NCBI RefSeq assembly: GCF_030409905.1
Contig: NZ_JAUFQT010000001.1
Location: 1,882,001-1,946,000 of the forward strand
Reading direction: 5' to 3'
DNA: 64,000 bases
Source: Echinicola jeungdonensis
Lineage (GTDB): Bacteria > Bacteroidota > Bacteroidia > Cytophagales > Cyclobacteriaceae
Shown here: one piece after another, positions 53,841 to 62,455 of the stretch
How positions within the stretch are numbered: the first letter of the stretch is position 1
How the letters are laid out: every line of letters starts with the position of its first letter
The notes under the pieces: generated by a model
What the model was told of the DNA's origin: nothing
Databases searched by the model: none
What the model saw: the letters and a program-made list of their open reading frames with translations, nothing else
Made by a program: the position numbers and the translations under genes

Positions 53841-55601
53841 ATGCTAAGAACACATACTTGTGGAGAATTACGCTTAGAGGATGTGGGCAAAGAGGTAACC
53901 CTTTCTGGTTGGGTGCAGAGAGTCCGTAACAAAGGAGGCTTAGTCTGGGTGGATTTGAGGGATCGGTATGGAGTAACCCAATTGATATTTGAGGAAGGGT
54001 CCAGCGACAAGGATTTGTTAGAAAAGGCAGCTCATTTGGGAAGGGAATTTGTCATCCAGGCCAAGGGTGAGGTTATTGAAAGAACTTCTAAGAATAATAA
54101 AATTCCGACAGGGGATGTGGAGGTGAAAACCACCGGTTTGGAAATTTTAAATGCCGCCAAAGTTCCTCCATTTGTAATAGAGGATGAAACTGATGGAGGG
54201 GAAGACTTGCGGATGAAATACAGGTACCTCGACCTTAGAAGGAGAGTGGTCCGTGAAAAGCTGCAGCTAAGGCACCATATGATGCAAGAAACCCGCAAAT
54301 TTATGGATGCAGAGGACTTTATGGAGGTGGAAACACCTGTCTTGATTAAGTCTACTCCAGAAGGGGCAAGGGACTTTTTGGTACCCAGCAGAGTTAATAA
54401 AGGAGAGTTTTATGCTTTGCCCCAGTCTCCTCAAACCTTTAAGCAGTTGTTGATGGTCAGTGGATTTGACCGTTATTTTCAGATTGTCAAATGTTTTAGG
54501 GATGAGGACTTAAGGGCAGACCGCCAACCTGAGTTTACCCAAATAGACTGTGAAATGTCTTTTGTTGAACAGGAGGATGTTTTGCAGACTTTTGAAAGAC
54601 TTACCAAACATCTTTTTTCCAAAGTGAAAAAGGTGGAATTGGGTGAAGTAGAAAGAATGAGCTTCACCGATGCTATGAAATATTATGGCAATGACAAACC
54701 TGATTTGAGGTTCGACATGAAATTTGTTGAGCTTAATGATTTGGCTCAAAACAAAGGATTTAATGTATTTGATAATGCGGAGCTGGTAGTTGGGATTTGT
54801 GCGCAAGGTGCCGCTGAATATACCAGAAAACAGCTTGATGCCCTGACAAATTGGGTGAAAAGACCACAGATAGGTGCAATGGGTTTGGTATATGTTAAAT
54901 GCAATGAGGATGGTTCTTTCAAATCCTCTGTGGACAAATTCTACAGTCAGGAGGACCTTGCAGCTTGGGCCGAAAGAATGGGAGCCCATCCCGGAGACTT
55001 ATTGTTGATACTCTCCGGAGATGCCAACACCACCAGAAAGCAGCTTTCAGAACTTCGATTGAAAATGGGATCTGACCTAGGCTTGAGGGATAAAAATGTA
55101 TTCAAACCACTTTGGGTATTGGATTTTCCTCTATTGGAGTGGGATGAGGATACCGAAAGATATCATGCCATGCACCACCCCTTTACCTCTCCTAAAAAAG
55201 AGGATATCCCATTATTGGAATCTGATCCGGGGGCGGTACGTGCCAATGCCTATGACTTGGTCATCAATGGGGTAGAAATCGGAGGGGGATCTATCAGGAT
55301 TCACGACAAAAACACCCAGAAGATGATGTTCAAGCATCTTGGCTTTACAGATGAAGAAGCGCAAGAGCAGTTTGGTTTCTTGATGGAAGCGTTTGAATAT
55401 GGTGCACCGCCACATGGAGGAATTGCTTTTGGTTTTGATAGGCTTTGTGCCATATTTGGAGGAAGTGATTCCATTAGAGATTATATTGCCTTCCCGAAAA
55501 ACAATTCCGGCAGGGATGTAATGATCGATTCACCAAGTCATATCTCAGAAGACCAATTGGAGGAATTGAGTATCAGATTAGCGATGAAAAAAGAAGTTTA
55601 A
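53841..55601 (+). CDS. aspS: Aspartyl-tRNA synthetase
   Basis: 586 residues, the usual bacterial length with the GAD insertion (about 285-420). The N-terminal anticodon-binding OB fold is at 1-110 ([23 protein letters not shown]). Class II motifs: 2 ([18 protein letters not shown]) and 3 ([10 protein letters not shown]), with the specificity loop [10 protein letters not shown]. It charges tRNA-Asp. A terminator follows. Confidence 0.98.
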   Translation: MLRTHTCGELRLEDVGKEVTLSGWVQRVRNKGGLVWVDLRDRYGVTQLIFEEGSSDKDLLEKAAHLGREFVIQAKGEVIERTSKNNKIPTGDVEVKTTGLEILNAAKVPPFVIEDETDGGEDLRMKYRYLDLRRRVVREKLQLRHHMMQETRKFMDAEDFMEVETPVLIKSTPEGARDFLVPSRVNKGEFYALPQSPQTFKQLLMVSGFDRYFQIVKCFRDEDLRADRQPEFTQIDCEMSFVEQEDVLQTFERLTKHLFSKVKKVELGEVERMSFTDAMKYYGNDKPDLRFDMKFVELNDLAQNKGFNVFDNAELVVGICAQGAAEYTRKQLDALTNWVKRPQIGAMGLVYVKCNEDGSFKSSVDKFYSQEDLAAWAERMGAHPGDLLLILSGDANTTRKQLSELRLKMGSDLGLRDKNVFKPLWVLDFPLLEWDEDTERYHAMHHPFTSPKKEDIPLLESDPGAVRANAYDLVINGVEIGGGSIRIHDKNTQKMMFKHLGFTDEEAQEQFGFLMEAFEYGAPPHGGIAFGFDRLCAIFGGSDSIRDYIAFPKNNSGRDVMIDSPSHISEDQLEELSIRLAMKKEV

Positions 55602-55623
55602 AACCTTCTTTGATTATAGATTC

Positions 55624-55669
55624 AAAAGCACTTGTGGAAGTAGAAATGCGGAAGCAAGTGCTTTTTTTT
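55624..55669 (+). terminator. Rho-independent terminator after aspS
   Basis: AAAAGCACTTG and CAAGTGCTTTTTTTT arms with a 20-nt loop that can fold further. Confidence 0.82.
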
Positions 55670-55741
55670 AACCTTGTCTCTTGGTTCTGTTCAAGTTGTG
55701 CAAAAGTCCTCCATTTTCTCAATCCTCCCGACCACTCCCCA

Positions 55742-56443
55742 CTATTTTTTTGTTATTGGTCCATGAATCAAATGACTTCGAATTCCCATAACGATAAGCA
55801 AATGGGCCAGGGTGAATGTTCCCCTGACCAGTACTTCATCACTTGGGATAGGTCTGAAAAAAATATCCAATGCTTGAATGCTATCTGAAATCATAAAAAG
55901 CAAAGCCCCTAAAAACACTTGGGAATAGCTTAAAATATTTGTCCGCTTATATCTTTCCCTTGCAATGGATACCATTAGAACCATAGTCAGGATATAAATA
56001 ATTATGGGGGTTTTTAGTTGGTTCAATTGATCATTGATCAAATAATATAAAAAGGCAGCCAAAATATAAATAGGCAAGTTGTAAAAGAAAAGCTTGACAA
56101 AATTCATCCCTTTAAGTTGTATGGTGTGGGATTGGGTGAGCTTAAAGGCAATGATATAGCAAATCTGGGTGATAAGGTAAGCTCCCCAGCCTAACCAGAA
56201 ATAAGAAGGAAACAATTTTAGAATATCCCCTGCCAAAAGAAAAATAAGAGCTGTACCCATACTTTTTCTGAGCAAGCTATTTTTGATCAATCGGGTACTG
56301 GTGAAAAAATAAATTGTAAGGGAAATTAAAATTAATGGTTTGGTGAAAATCCGGTAAGCATCTATTTGTTGAATGATCATGGCCATATCTGCCAAGCCGG
56401 CAAATAGGTATAGGTAGAGCCAGATTATTTCTTTTTTAAGCAT
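55742..56443 (-). CDS. YhhN-family (lysoplasmalogenase-like) membrane protein
   Basis: 233 residues, about seven or eight transmembrane helices. IFTKPLILISLTIYF, FLLAGDILKLFPSYFWLGWGAYLITQICYIIAF, and FLGALLFMISDSIQAL match YhhN/TMEM86. Eukaryotic and some bacterial members hydrolyse lysoplasmalogen; the role here is not shown. The DIL and SDS acidic positions expected at the active site are present. The frame ends at 55742, convergent with aspS. Confidence 0.83.
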   Translation of the reverse strand: MLKKEIIWLYLYLFAGLADMAMIIQQIDAYRIFTKPLILISLTIYFFTSTRLIKNSLLRKSMGTALIFLLAGDILKLFPSYFWLGWGAYLITQICYIIAFKLTQSHTIQLKGMNFVKLFFYNLPIYILAAFLYYLINDQLNQLKTPIIIYILTMVLMVSIARERYKRTNILSYSQVFLGALLFMISDSIQALDIFFRPIPSDEVLVRGTFTLAHLLIVMGIRSHLIHGPITKK

Positions 56444-56951
56444 GAGTGTTTTGAGAATAAAGCAATATCGCCCAGGGTTTTACCAGGTATAAAAATTGAA
56501 ATAGGCACAAATGCAAAAAAGTAGTTATTGGCTTCATGTTGGTTATTGGTTGGGCAATTCGGTTGAGAAATGGTTTTTTTCAATGCGGAATGAATTTACA
56601 AAAAAATAAAAAAATCCCTAATCAAAGGTGAGGTTAGGTTGCCTAATAAAACTGAAAATATGTGCACCCGTAATTGCGCTTGTAATCTCAATATTTCAAT
56701 TCAACCAATTAAGGAGTAGTTGTAATTAGGAGAATTTTTAAATCGAAATGCCCTCGGAGACATTTATTAATGGGCTAGCTAATAAATAAAAGAGTGAAAC
56801 AATAAAAGGATTGATAAATCCCCTGCCGGAAATAGGAAAAGGAATGTATAAAGTTAAAAATTTGGTTAAAAAAGGAGACTGGGAAATAAATCGATGAATA
56901 TGCTGGGACAGGATAGTGCAGGATGCTGTAAAAGTATTTTTTTAAAAAATT
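56444..56951. other. Intergenic region before the ECF sigma gene
   Basis: 508 bp between the divergent YhhN and sigma genes, AT-rich. I see no gene, tRNA or clear promoter pair. Confidence 0.6.
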
Positions 56952-57647
56952 ATGCCGTTCACCCAAAATAATACTTTTATGGCCGATGTCAGTTTTGAAA
57001 ATGAGTTTGAGGTTTTAGTAGATAAAAAACGGCTTGATATAAATAATCCACAAGAATTCATCTCTACGGGAGATGTCGATCTTTGGAATGATTTCAGAAA
57101 AGGTAATGAAGGTGCTTTTATCCGGATTTACCATTTATACGCCAATATGCTCTATAATTTTGGTTGTCAAATTTGCTCTGACCATAATAGAGTGAAGGAT
57201 TCCCTTCAAGATTTTTTTATTTATCTTAGGGAAAAACGGGAAAAGCTGGGGCCTACCAATTCCATTAAACCTTACTTGTTAAAGGCTTTTAAGCGCAGGG
57301 TTTTGGAGGATATGAAAAAAAACCACAAACTCATGACCCATGGAGAGGATTTTTATTTCAAAAAGTTCCCAGTAGAACTTTCCTTTGAGACCAAATTCAT
57401 CCAACAACAGTTTGAAAATGAACAATTAAACCAGTTAAGTGTGGCTTTAGAAAAATTGGGTGAAAAGGAGCGGGAAGCTGTTTATTATTTTTATTATGAA
57501 GGGTTAACCTATGAGCAAATAGGGGAAATCATGGGCTTTTCACATATTTCCTCAGCCAGAAGATTAATTTATCGAGCACTGTCTCAACTAAGAAAATTCA
57601 TGTTGGCCAATTTGGCATTACTACTTGTTGATATTTATTCTTCCTGA
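56952..57647 (+). CDS. ECF-type RNA polymerase sigma factor
   Basis: 231 residues. Sigma region 2 (about 50-110; WNDFRKGNEGAFIRIYHLYANML, RVKDSLQDFFIYLREKRE) and region 4 (about 165-215; LGEKEREAVYYFYYEGLTYEQIGEIMGFSHISSARRLIYRALSQL). Together with the FecR gene and the STN-bearing SusC it forms a cell-surface signalling set. A 40-residue N-terminal extension before region 2 is of unknown function; a later ATG at 56979 is possible. Confidence 0.92.
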   Translation: MPFTQNNTFMADVSFENEFEVLVDKKRLDINNPQEFISTGDVDLWNDFRKGNEGAFIRIYHLYANMLYNFGCQICSDHNRVKDSLQDFFIYLREKREKLGPTNSIKPYLLKAFKRRVLEDMKKNHKLMTHGEDFYFKKFPVELSFETKFIQQQFENEQLNQLSVALEKLGEKEREAVYYFYYEGLTYEQIGEIMGFSHISSARRLIYRALSQLRKFMLANLALLLVDIYSS

Positions 57648-58015
57648 TATATCAAGGGGTAATTTCTTTTAAATATATACGGGATTGAGTCCCTAATTAC
57701 AGGGACCATTGAGGGGGCAATTTATCCTGAATAGCAAATTATTTTTCACTGATTTGCATAAATGGTCAGGTTTTTACTTTGGTTTAAATCCCATTTTCAA
57801 ACGATTTTATTGTTAAAGAATTAAAGCCCAATTTTTTTATGCTATGTTGTATTGATAAAAAAGCCCTTATATCCCATTATTTAGCTGATTTTTGGTGGAG
57901 ATTAATCCATTGGTGAATTTTTTTTAACCCTGTCCTGAAAAAAAAGTAAAATTTTTTTCAAAAACCCGGTATCATTTTTCAAAGTCTCCCCTTGTAATAG
58001 TAAAAGCCTTGAAAA
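57648..58015. other. AT-rich gap between sigma and FecR genes
   Basis: 368 bp, AT-rich, with no gene recognised. It probably holds the promoter for fecR-susC-susD, but no motif could be assigned with confidence. Confidence 0.55.
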
Positions 58016-59050
58016 GTGAAGCAAAAACAATCAGAAATATTTCAACAACTGATATCCAGAAAAGATTTTGTCGATTGGGTAAAGCACCCGAATGGTGACC
58101 GGAATCAATTTTGGGATAAGTGGCAGAAAGAACACCCTGAAGATATATCAGCTTTAAGGGAGGCTAGGGAGTTTGTTTTGCGGCTTTCTTTCCAGCAAAA
58201 TCATATGGAAAATGAAGAGTTGGAAGGCATGTTGGGGAAAATCATAGCTAAAGATTCCCCAAAGGAAGTGAAAGGTAATATGGGTCATTTATACAGGGAA
58301 CCCGTATTCCAATGGGCCAAAGTGGCTGCCATTCTGCTGATCTGTCTTTTGGGGTCCTATATAATCCAAAACCTGACCTTTTCATCACTTCCGCACGAGG
58401 AAGTAATGGCTTGGAAATCTGTCAAAAACCCTAGAGGGCAAAAATCAAAAGTAAGCCTTCCTGATGGAACATTGGTTCACCTTAATTATGAAAGTGAATT
58501 GAGGTTTCCTGAACAATTTTCGGGTAGTATTAGGGAAGTTGAGTTGATAGGCGAAGGATTTTTTGAGGTAGAACATGATGAGGACCGGCCATTTATTGTC
58601 AAGACCGGGGATTTAAAAACGGAAGTGTTGGGTACCACTTTCAATGTCAATGCAATTCCCCATTCCTCTCAGACCAGGGTTTCATTGGTTAGTGGAAAGG
58701 TAAAAGTAAAAGCTAAAAATAAAAAGGCTGAATTCCTTTCACCTGGAGAGGAGCTAAGGTTTCAAAAAATTTCAGGAAAAAGCAGCAAAGGACACTTTAA
58801 TGTAGAGCAGGTTATTTCCTGGAAAGATGGGGTGATCCTATTTCAGGATGCAAGCTTTGAGGAATTTGTGAAAAGGCTTAGCAAATGGTACGGGGTGGAC
58901 TTTCAGGTATATGGGGACACTCCCAAAAACTGGAAAGTCAATGGCCGCTATGAAAATGAAAAGCTCGAGGAAATACTGGAAGGTTTACAGTTTGTATATG
59001 ATCTGAAGTATAAAATAGATGGAAAAAATGTTACCATAAAATTTAATTAA
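58016..59050 (+). CDS. FecR-family anti-sigma factor
   Basis: 344 residues, starting at GTG 58016; an in-frame TGA sits only two codons upstream, so an earlier start is excluded. A cytoplasmic N-terminal part (1-100), one transmembrane helix (about 101-121; WAKVAAILLICLLGSYII), the FecR domain (about 135-235; SKVSLPDGTLVHLNYESELRFPEQF, GEGFFEVEHDEDRPFIVKTG) and a DUF4974-like end (about 278-344; FEEFVKRLSKWYGVDF, LEEILEGLQF). It would hold the ECF sigma until the SusC STN domain signals. 42 bp upstream of susC. Confidence 0.93.
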   Translation: MKQKQSEIFQQLISRKDFVDWVKHPNGDRNQFWDKWQKEHPEDISALREAREFVLRLSFQQNHMENEELEGMLGKIIAKDSPKEVKGNMGHLYREPVFQWAKVAAILLICLLGSYIIQNLTFSSLPHEEVMAWKSVKNPRGQKSKVSLPDGTLVHLNYESELRFPEQFSGSIREVELIGEGFFEVEHDEDRPFIVKTGDLKTEVLGTTFNVNAIPHSSQTRVSLVSGKVKVKAKNKKAEFLSPGEELRFQKISGKSSKGHFNVEQVISWKDGVILFQDASFEEFVKRLSKWYGVDFQVYGDTPKNWKVNGRYENEKLEEILEGLQFVYDLKYKIDGKNVTIKFN

Positions 59051-59092
59051 AGCCAATTAAAATACATGATGTACAATTAACAACCCAAAATT

Positions 59093-62000
59093 ATGAAAAA
59101 CACATTACCAAGATTCCCCTGGAAATACGGGGTTTTACTTCTGGGGAGCTGTTTATATTTAAATACTTCCCAGGCCAACCAAAATTTTAAGGGCAATGTC
59201 CTTCATGAAGCTGTTGCCATGAGAACTCAGGAAAAAGATTTAAACTCAAGGTTGACTGTCGATTTTGATAATGCTTCTGTCCAGGAAGTTTTTTCCAAGA
59301 TCCAGTCCAAAACAGGTTTTAAGTTTGTGTACGACAAAAAAACATTGTCCTTGGATCAAACTTTTACCATCAAGGGATCCAATATTACCTTATATGATCT
59401 TCTTCAGGAAATCTCCCAAAGTTCTCCATTACGGTTTAAGCAGGTAAATGAAAATATAAATGTAAGAATAGCGGACAATGTTCCCTCAATGGAAGTAGCT
59501 GTTGAGATTACTGTCAAAGGAAAAGTAACCGATTCGGATGGAAATCCTCTTCCGGGGGCCTCTATACTAATGGAAGGCACCCAAAATGGAACCGTAACCG
59601 ATTTGGATGGGAATTATTCCATTGAAGTTCCAGAAGGAGCTAAATTAGTCGTTTCCTATATCGGTTTTCAGAGTAAAAGTATAGCCGTAAATAATCAATC
59701 AGTCATTAATGTTGTTTTGGAAAATGACTTTTCTTCCCTGGAAGAAGTGGTCGTAGTGGGTTATGGGGAGGTCAAAAAGAAAGATCTCACTGGAGCGGTA
59801 GTTTCCCTTGGCAATAAAGACATTACCAAAAGGGGAACTACCAGCCCGCTTGCTGCCTTGCAAGGACAGGTGGCTGGGGTTAATATTACAGCCAATTCAG
59901 GTTTGCCTGGGACTGATTTTGACATCAATATCCGGGGTGTCAACTCCTTGTCAGGTGGATCCCCCCTTTATGTAGTGGATGGGGTCATGACGGATAATAT
60001 TAATTTTTTGAATCCTAACGATATTGATCGGATTGATATTCTGAAAGACGCTTCTTCAACTGCTATTTATGGTTCCAGAGGTTCCAACGGGGTAGTCATT
60101 GTTACTACCAAATCAGGAGAGTTCAGCGAAGGAAAAGCAAGTATCCAGTATTCAGGCTTTGTGGGAATGAGGACCATTTCCAATATTCCAGACTTTTTAA
60201 ATGCAGAAGAGGCCATAGAATATACCAAAAACCGTGGCATTGTGGGATTGATTTATTCAGGCAGTGAAATCACAGCTCCCGACGGTTTGTTTGGCTTTCC
60301 TTCTTCTGGCGATGCCCACGATTACTGGGTAGAAAACCTTGGGAATAAAAATTATTATGACTGGGTAGGGGAATTGACCAAACCGGGATTGAATACCAAC
60401 CATTTCATTTCTGCTTCAGGAGGTTCCAAAAATGTGAATTATGTAGTAGGAGTAGGATATCAGGGAGATAATGGAAATGTGACTGCCCAGGGTTATGAAA
60501 AATATAACTTCAAAGCTAATGTAACGGGTAAAGTTTCTGAAAAATGGGAAATGGGTGCGAACCTGAATTTGGCTTATACTGATAAAGAACTACGAAGTCG
60601 GAATGTGATGAAACAGTTGTTTAGAATGCCTCCTTATGCACCGGCTTACAATTCTGAGGGAGATCTGATCCGTCAGCCTATGTTAGGGATTTCTGGAAAT
60701 GTCAGTCCTTTAGCAGAATTGAAATACAATAAATTCAATACCCAGGAGTATTATCTGGTTTCCAATTTCCACCTGCAATACAAGCCTATTGATGGGATAA
60801 GGCTCCGTTCCACTTTATCTCCTAATGTTAAGTTTCAAAGGGTAGGAGAATATTGGGATAAATTATCCACTGGAAGTGGAAACGGTGGCTATATGGCTAC
60901 TGATCAAAGGTTTTCATATGTATGGGATAATCAATTACACTTGAATAAAACCATAGGTGACCACCAAATTGATTATGATTTTATCTTTTCTATGCTTATG
61001 GATAGGAATGAATACCTGTACGGTTTTGGATGGGATTCACCCTTTAATTCTGAGTTTTACAATCTTGGAAGTGCTACTTATTTAAATACAGCAAGTAATT
61101 TCTCCAAAAGCACTTTGATGTCTTATACAAACAGGATCAATTACTCTTATAAATCCAAGTACATGTTGACCGCAACAGCTAGATGGGATGGGTCCTCAAG
61201 GTTGGCTCCTGGTCATAAATGGGCCTTTTTCCCCTCTGTAGGTTCTGCTTGGATCATTTCCGAAGAGGATTTTCTTCAAGGTTCTTCAGCCCTCAATAAC
61301 CTTAAATTGAGATTGAGCTTTGGGTACACCGGAAATGACAATATTGCGCCTTATTCCACGCAGTTTGGGGTTAATGACCAAACCTATTATGATTTTAACG
61401 GAAATTTGGCCAATGGCTTTAAACCAAGCTCCATTGCCAATAAGGACCTTACTTGGGAGAGAACAAGAGAATGGAACCTTGGGGTTGATTTTGGATTTTA
61501 CAATAACCGGATTACTGGTGAATTGAATGTGTATGACAAAAAATCCCTTAACCTTTTGATGGAAAGAAAACTGGCCGTTCCAACAGGTTGGGCCTCAATG
61601 ATGGACAATGTGGGATCAGTAAGCAATAAAGGAATAGAAATACAACTGAACACTGTCAATATTGAAACAGGGGATTTCACTTGGGAAACCAGCTTTAACT
61701 TTTCCAAGAACCAAAACAAAATCGTAGAACTTTACGGCAAAAAAGAGGACGATGTACCTAACCGTTGGTTTATCGGTCAGCCTGTGGATGTGGTATATGC
61801 TATGGAGTTTGTAGGGGTTTGGCAAAAAGATGAGGTACCAGAAGGTAATAATACCTTGGAAGGAACTGCAAAGGTAAAAGATCAAAATGGTGATGGGGTC
61901 ATTGATATTGACAATGATATGAAAATTTTGGGCTCCCCACTTCCTTCTTGGACCGGTGGATTGTCTTCCAGCTTTGCTTATAAGAATTTTGACCTATCTG

Positions 62001-62449
62001 TAAGTCTTTATTCTAAACAAGGGGTCTTCCTTTACAGCCCCTTCCATAGAGAATTTACCGATTTTAACAGTAAGCAGATCTTGGATGTGCCTTATTATAT
62101 GAGAGAAAATCCAATAACTGAAGCCAGGTACAGCAATACTTATCCGCAACCTCGAAACCAAGGACAATATTGGGGAGAGGATGCAGAGGATTACGGATAC
62201 CCAGGATACAATAAAGATGCCTCTTTCGTAAGGTTACAAAACATCACTATGGGTTATAATTTGGGTTCCAGTCTTATGGAGAGATTGAGCATTCAAAGTT
62301 GCAGGGTATATGTAAATGTGATTAATCCTTTCGTTTGGACCAAATATGATGGATTTGATCCGGAATGGGCAGATGCAAGTATGTCCGGTGAAAATTCCAC
62401 ATCAAACGCCTTCTCTGTTTATCAATTCGGTACCAATATTAAATTTTAA
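59093..62449 (+). CDS. SusC/RagA TonB-linked outer-membrane protein with STN domain
   Basis: 1,118 residues. Signal peptide (1 to about 29); STN signalling domain (about 54-125; LTVDFDNASVQEVFSKIQ, FTIKGSNITLYDLLQEIS); carboxypeptidase-regulatory-like domain (about 137-222; VKGKVTDSDGNPLPGASILM); SusC signature VVVVGYGEVKKKDLTGAV; plug (about 232-350; GSRGSNGVVIVTTKSG); then the 22-strand barrel to YQFGTNIKF. It imports a bulky ligand with TonB energy and, through STN, tells FecR. 6 bp before susD. Confidence 0.95.
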   Translation: MKNTLPRFPWKYGVLLLGSCLYLNTSQANQNFKGNVLHEAVAMRTQEKDLNSRLTVDFDNASVQEVFSKIQSKTGFKFVYDKKTLSLDQTFTIKGSNITLYDLLQEISQSSPLRFKQVNENINVRIADNVPSMEVAVEITVKGKVTDSDGNPLPGASILMEGTQNGTVTDLDGNYSIEVPEGAKLVVSYIGFQSKSIAVNNQSVINVVLENDFSSLEEVVVVGYGEVKKKDLTGAVVSLGNKDITKRGTTSPLAALQGQVAGVNITANSGLPGTDFDINIRGVNSLSGGSPLYVVDGVMTDNINFLNPNDIDRIDILKDASSTAIYGSRGSNGVVIVTTKSGEFSEGKASIQYSGFVGMRTISNIPDFLNAEEAIEYTKNRGIVGLIYSGSEITAPDGLFGFPSSGDAHDYWVENLGNKNYYDWVGELTKPGLNTNHFISASGGSKNVNYVVGVGYQGDNGNVTAQGYEKYNFKANVTGKVSEKWEMGANLNLAYTDKELRSRNVMKQLFRMPPYAPAYNSEGDLIRQPMLGISGNVSPLAELKYNKFNTQEYYLVSNFHLQYKPIDGIRLRSTLSPNVKFQRVGEYWDKLSTGSGNGGYMATDQRFSYVWDNQLHLNKTIGDHQIDYDFIFSMLMDRNEYLYGFGWDSPFNSEFYNLGSATYLNTASNFSKSTLMSYTNRINYSYKSKYMLTATARWDGSSRLAPGHKWAFFPSVGSAWIISEEDFLQGSSALNNLKLRLSFGYTGNDNIAPYSTQFGVNDQTYYDFNGNLANGFKPSSIANKDLTWERTREWNLGVDFGFYNNRITGELNVYDKKSLNLLMERKLAVPTGWASMMDNVGSVSNKGIEIQLNTVNIETGDFTWETSFNFSKNQNKIVELYGKKEDDVPNRWFIGQPVDVVYAMEFVGVWQKDEVPEGNNTLEGTAKVKDQNGDGVIDIDNDMKILGSPLPSWTGGLSSSFAYKNFDLSVSLYSKQGVFLYSPFHREFTDFNSKQILDVPYYMRENPITEARYSNTYPQPRNQGQYWGEDAEDYGYPGYNKDASFVRLQNITMGYNLGSSLMERLSIQSCRVYVNVINPFVWTKYDGFDPEWADASMSGENSTSNAFSVYQFGTNIKF

Positions 62450-62455
62450 GAAGTC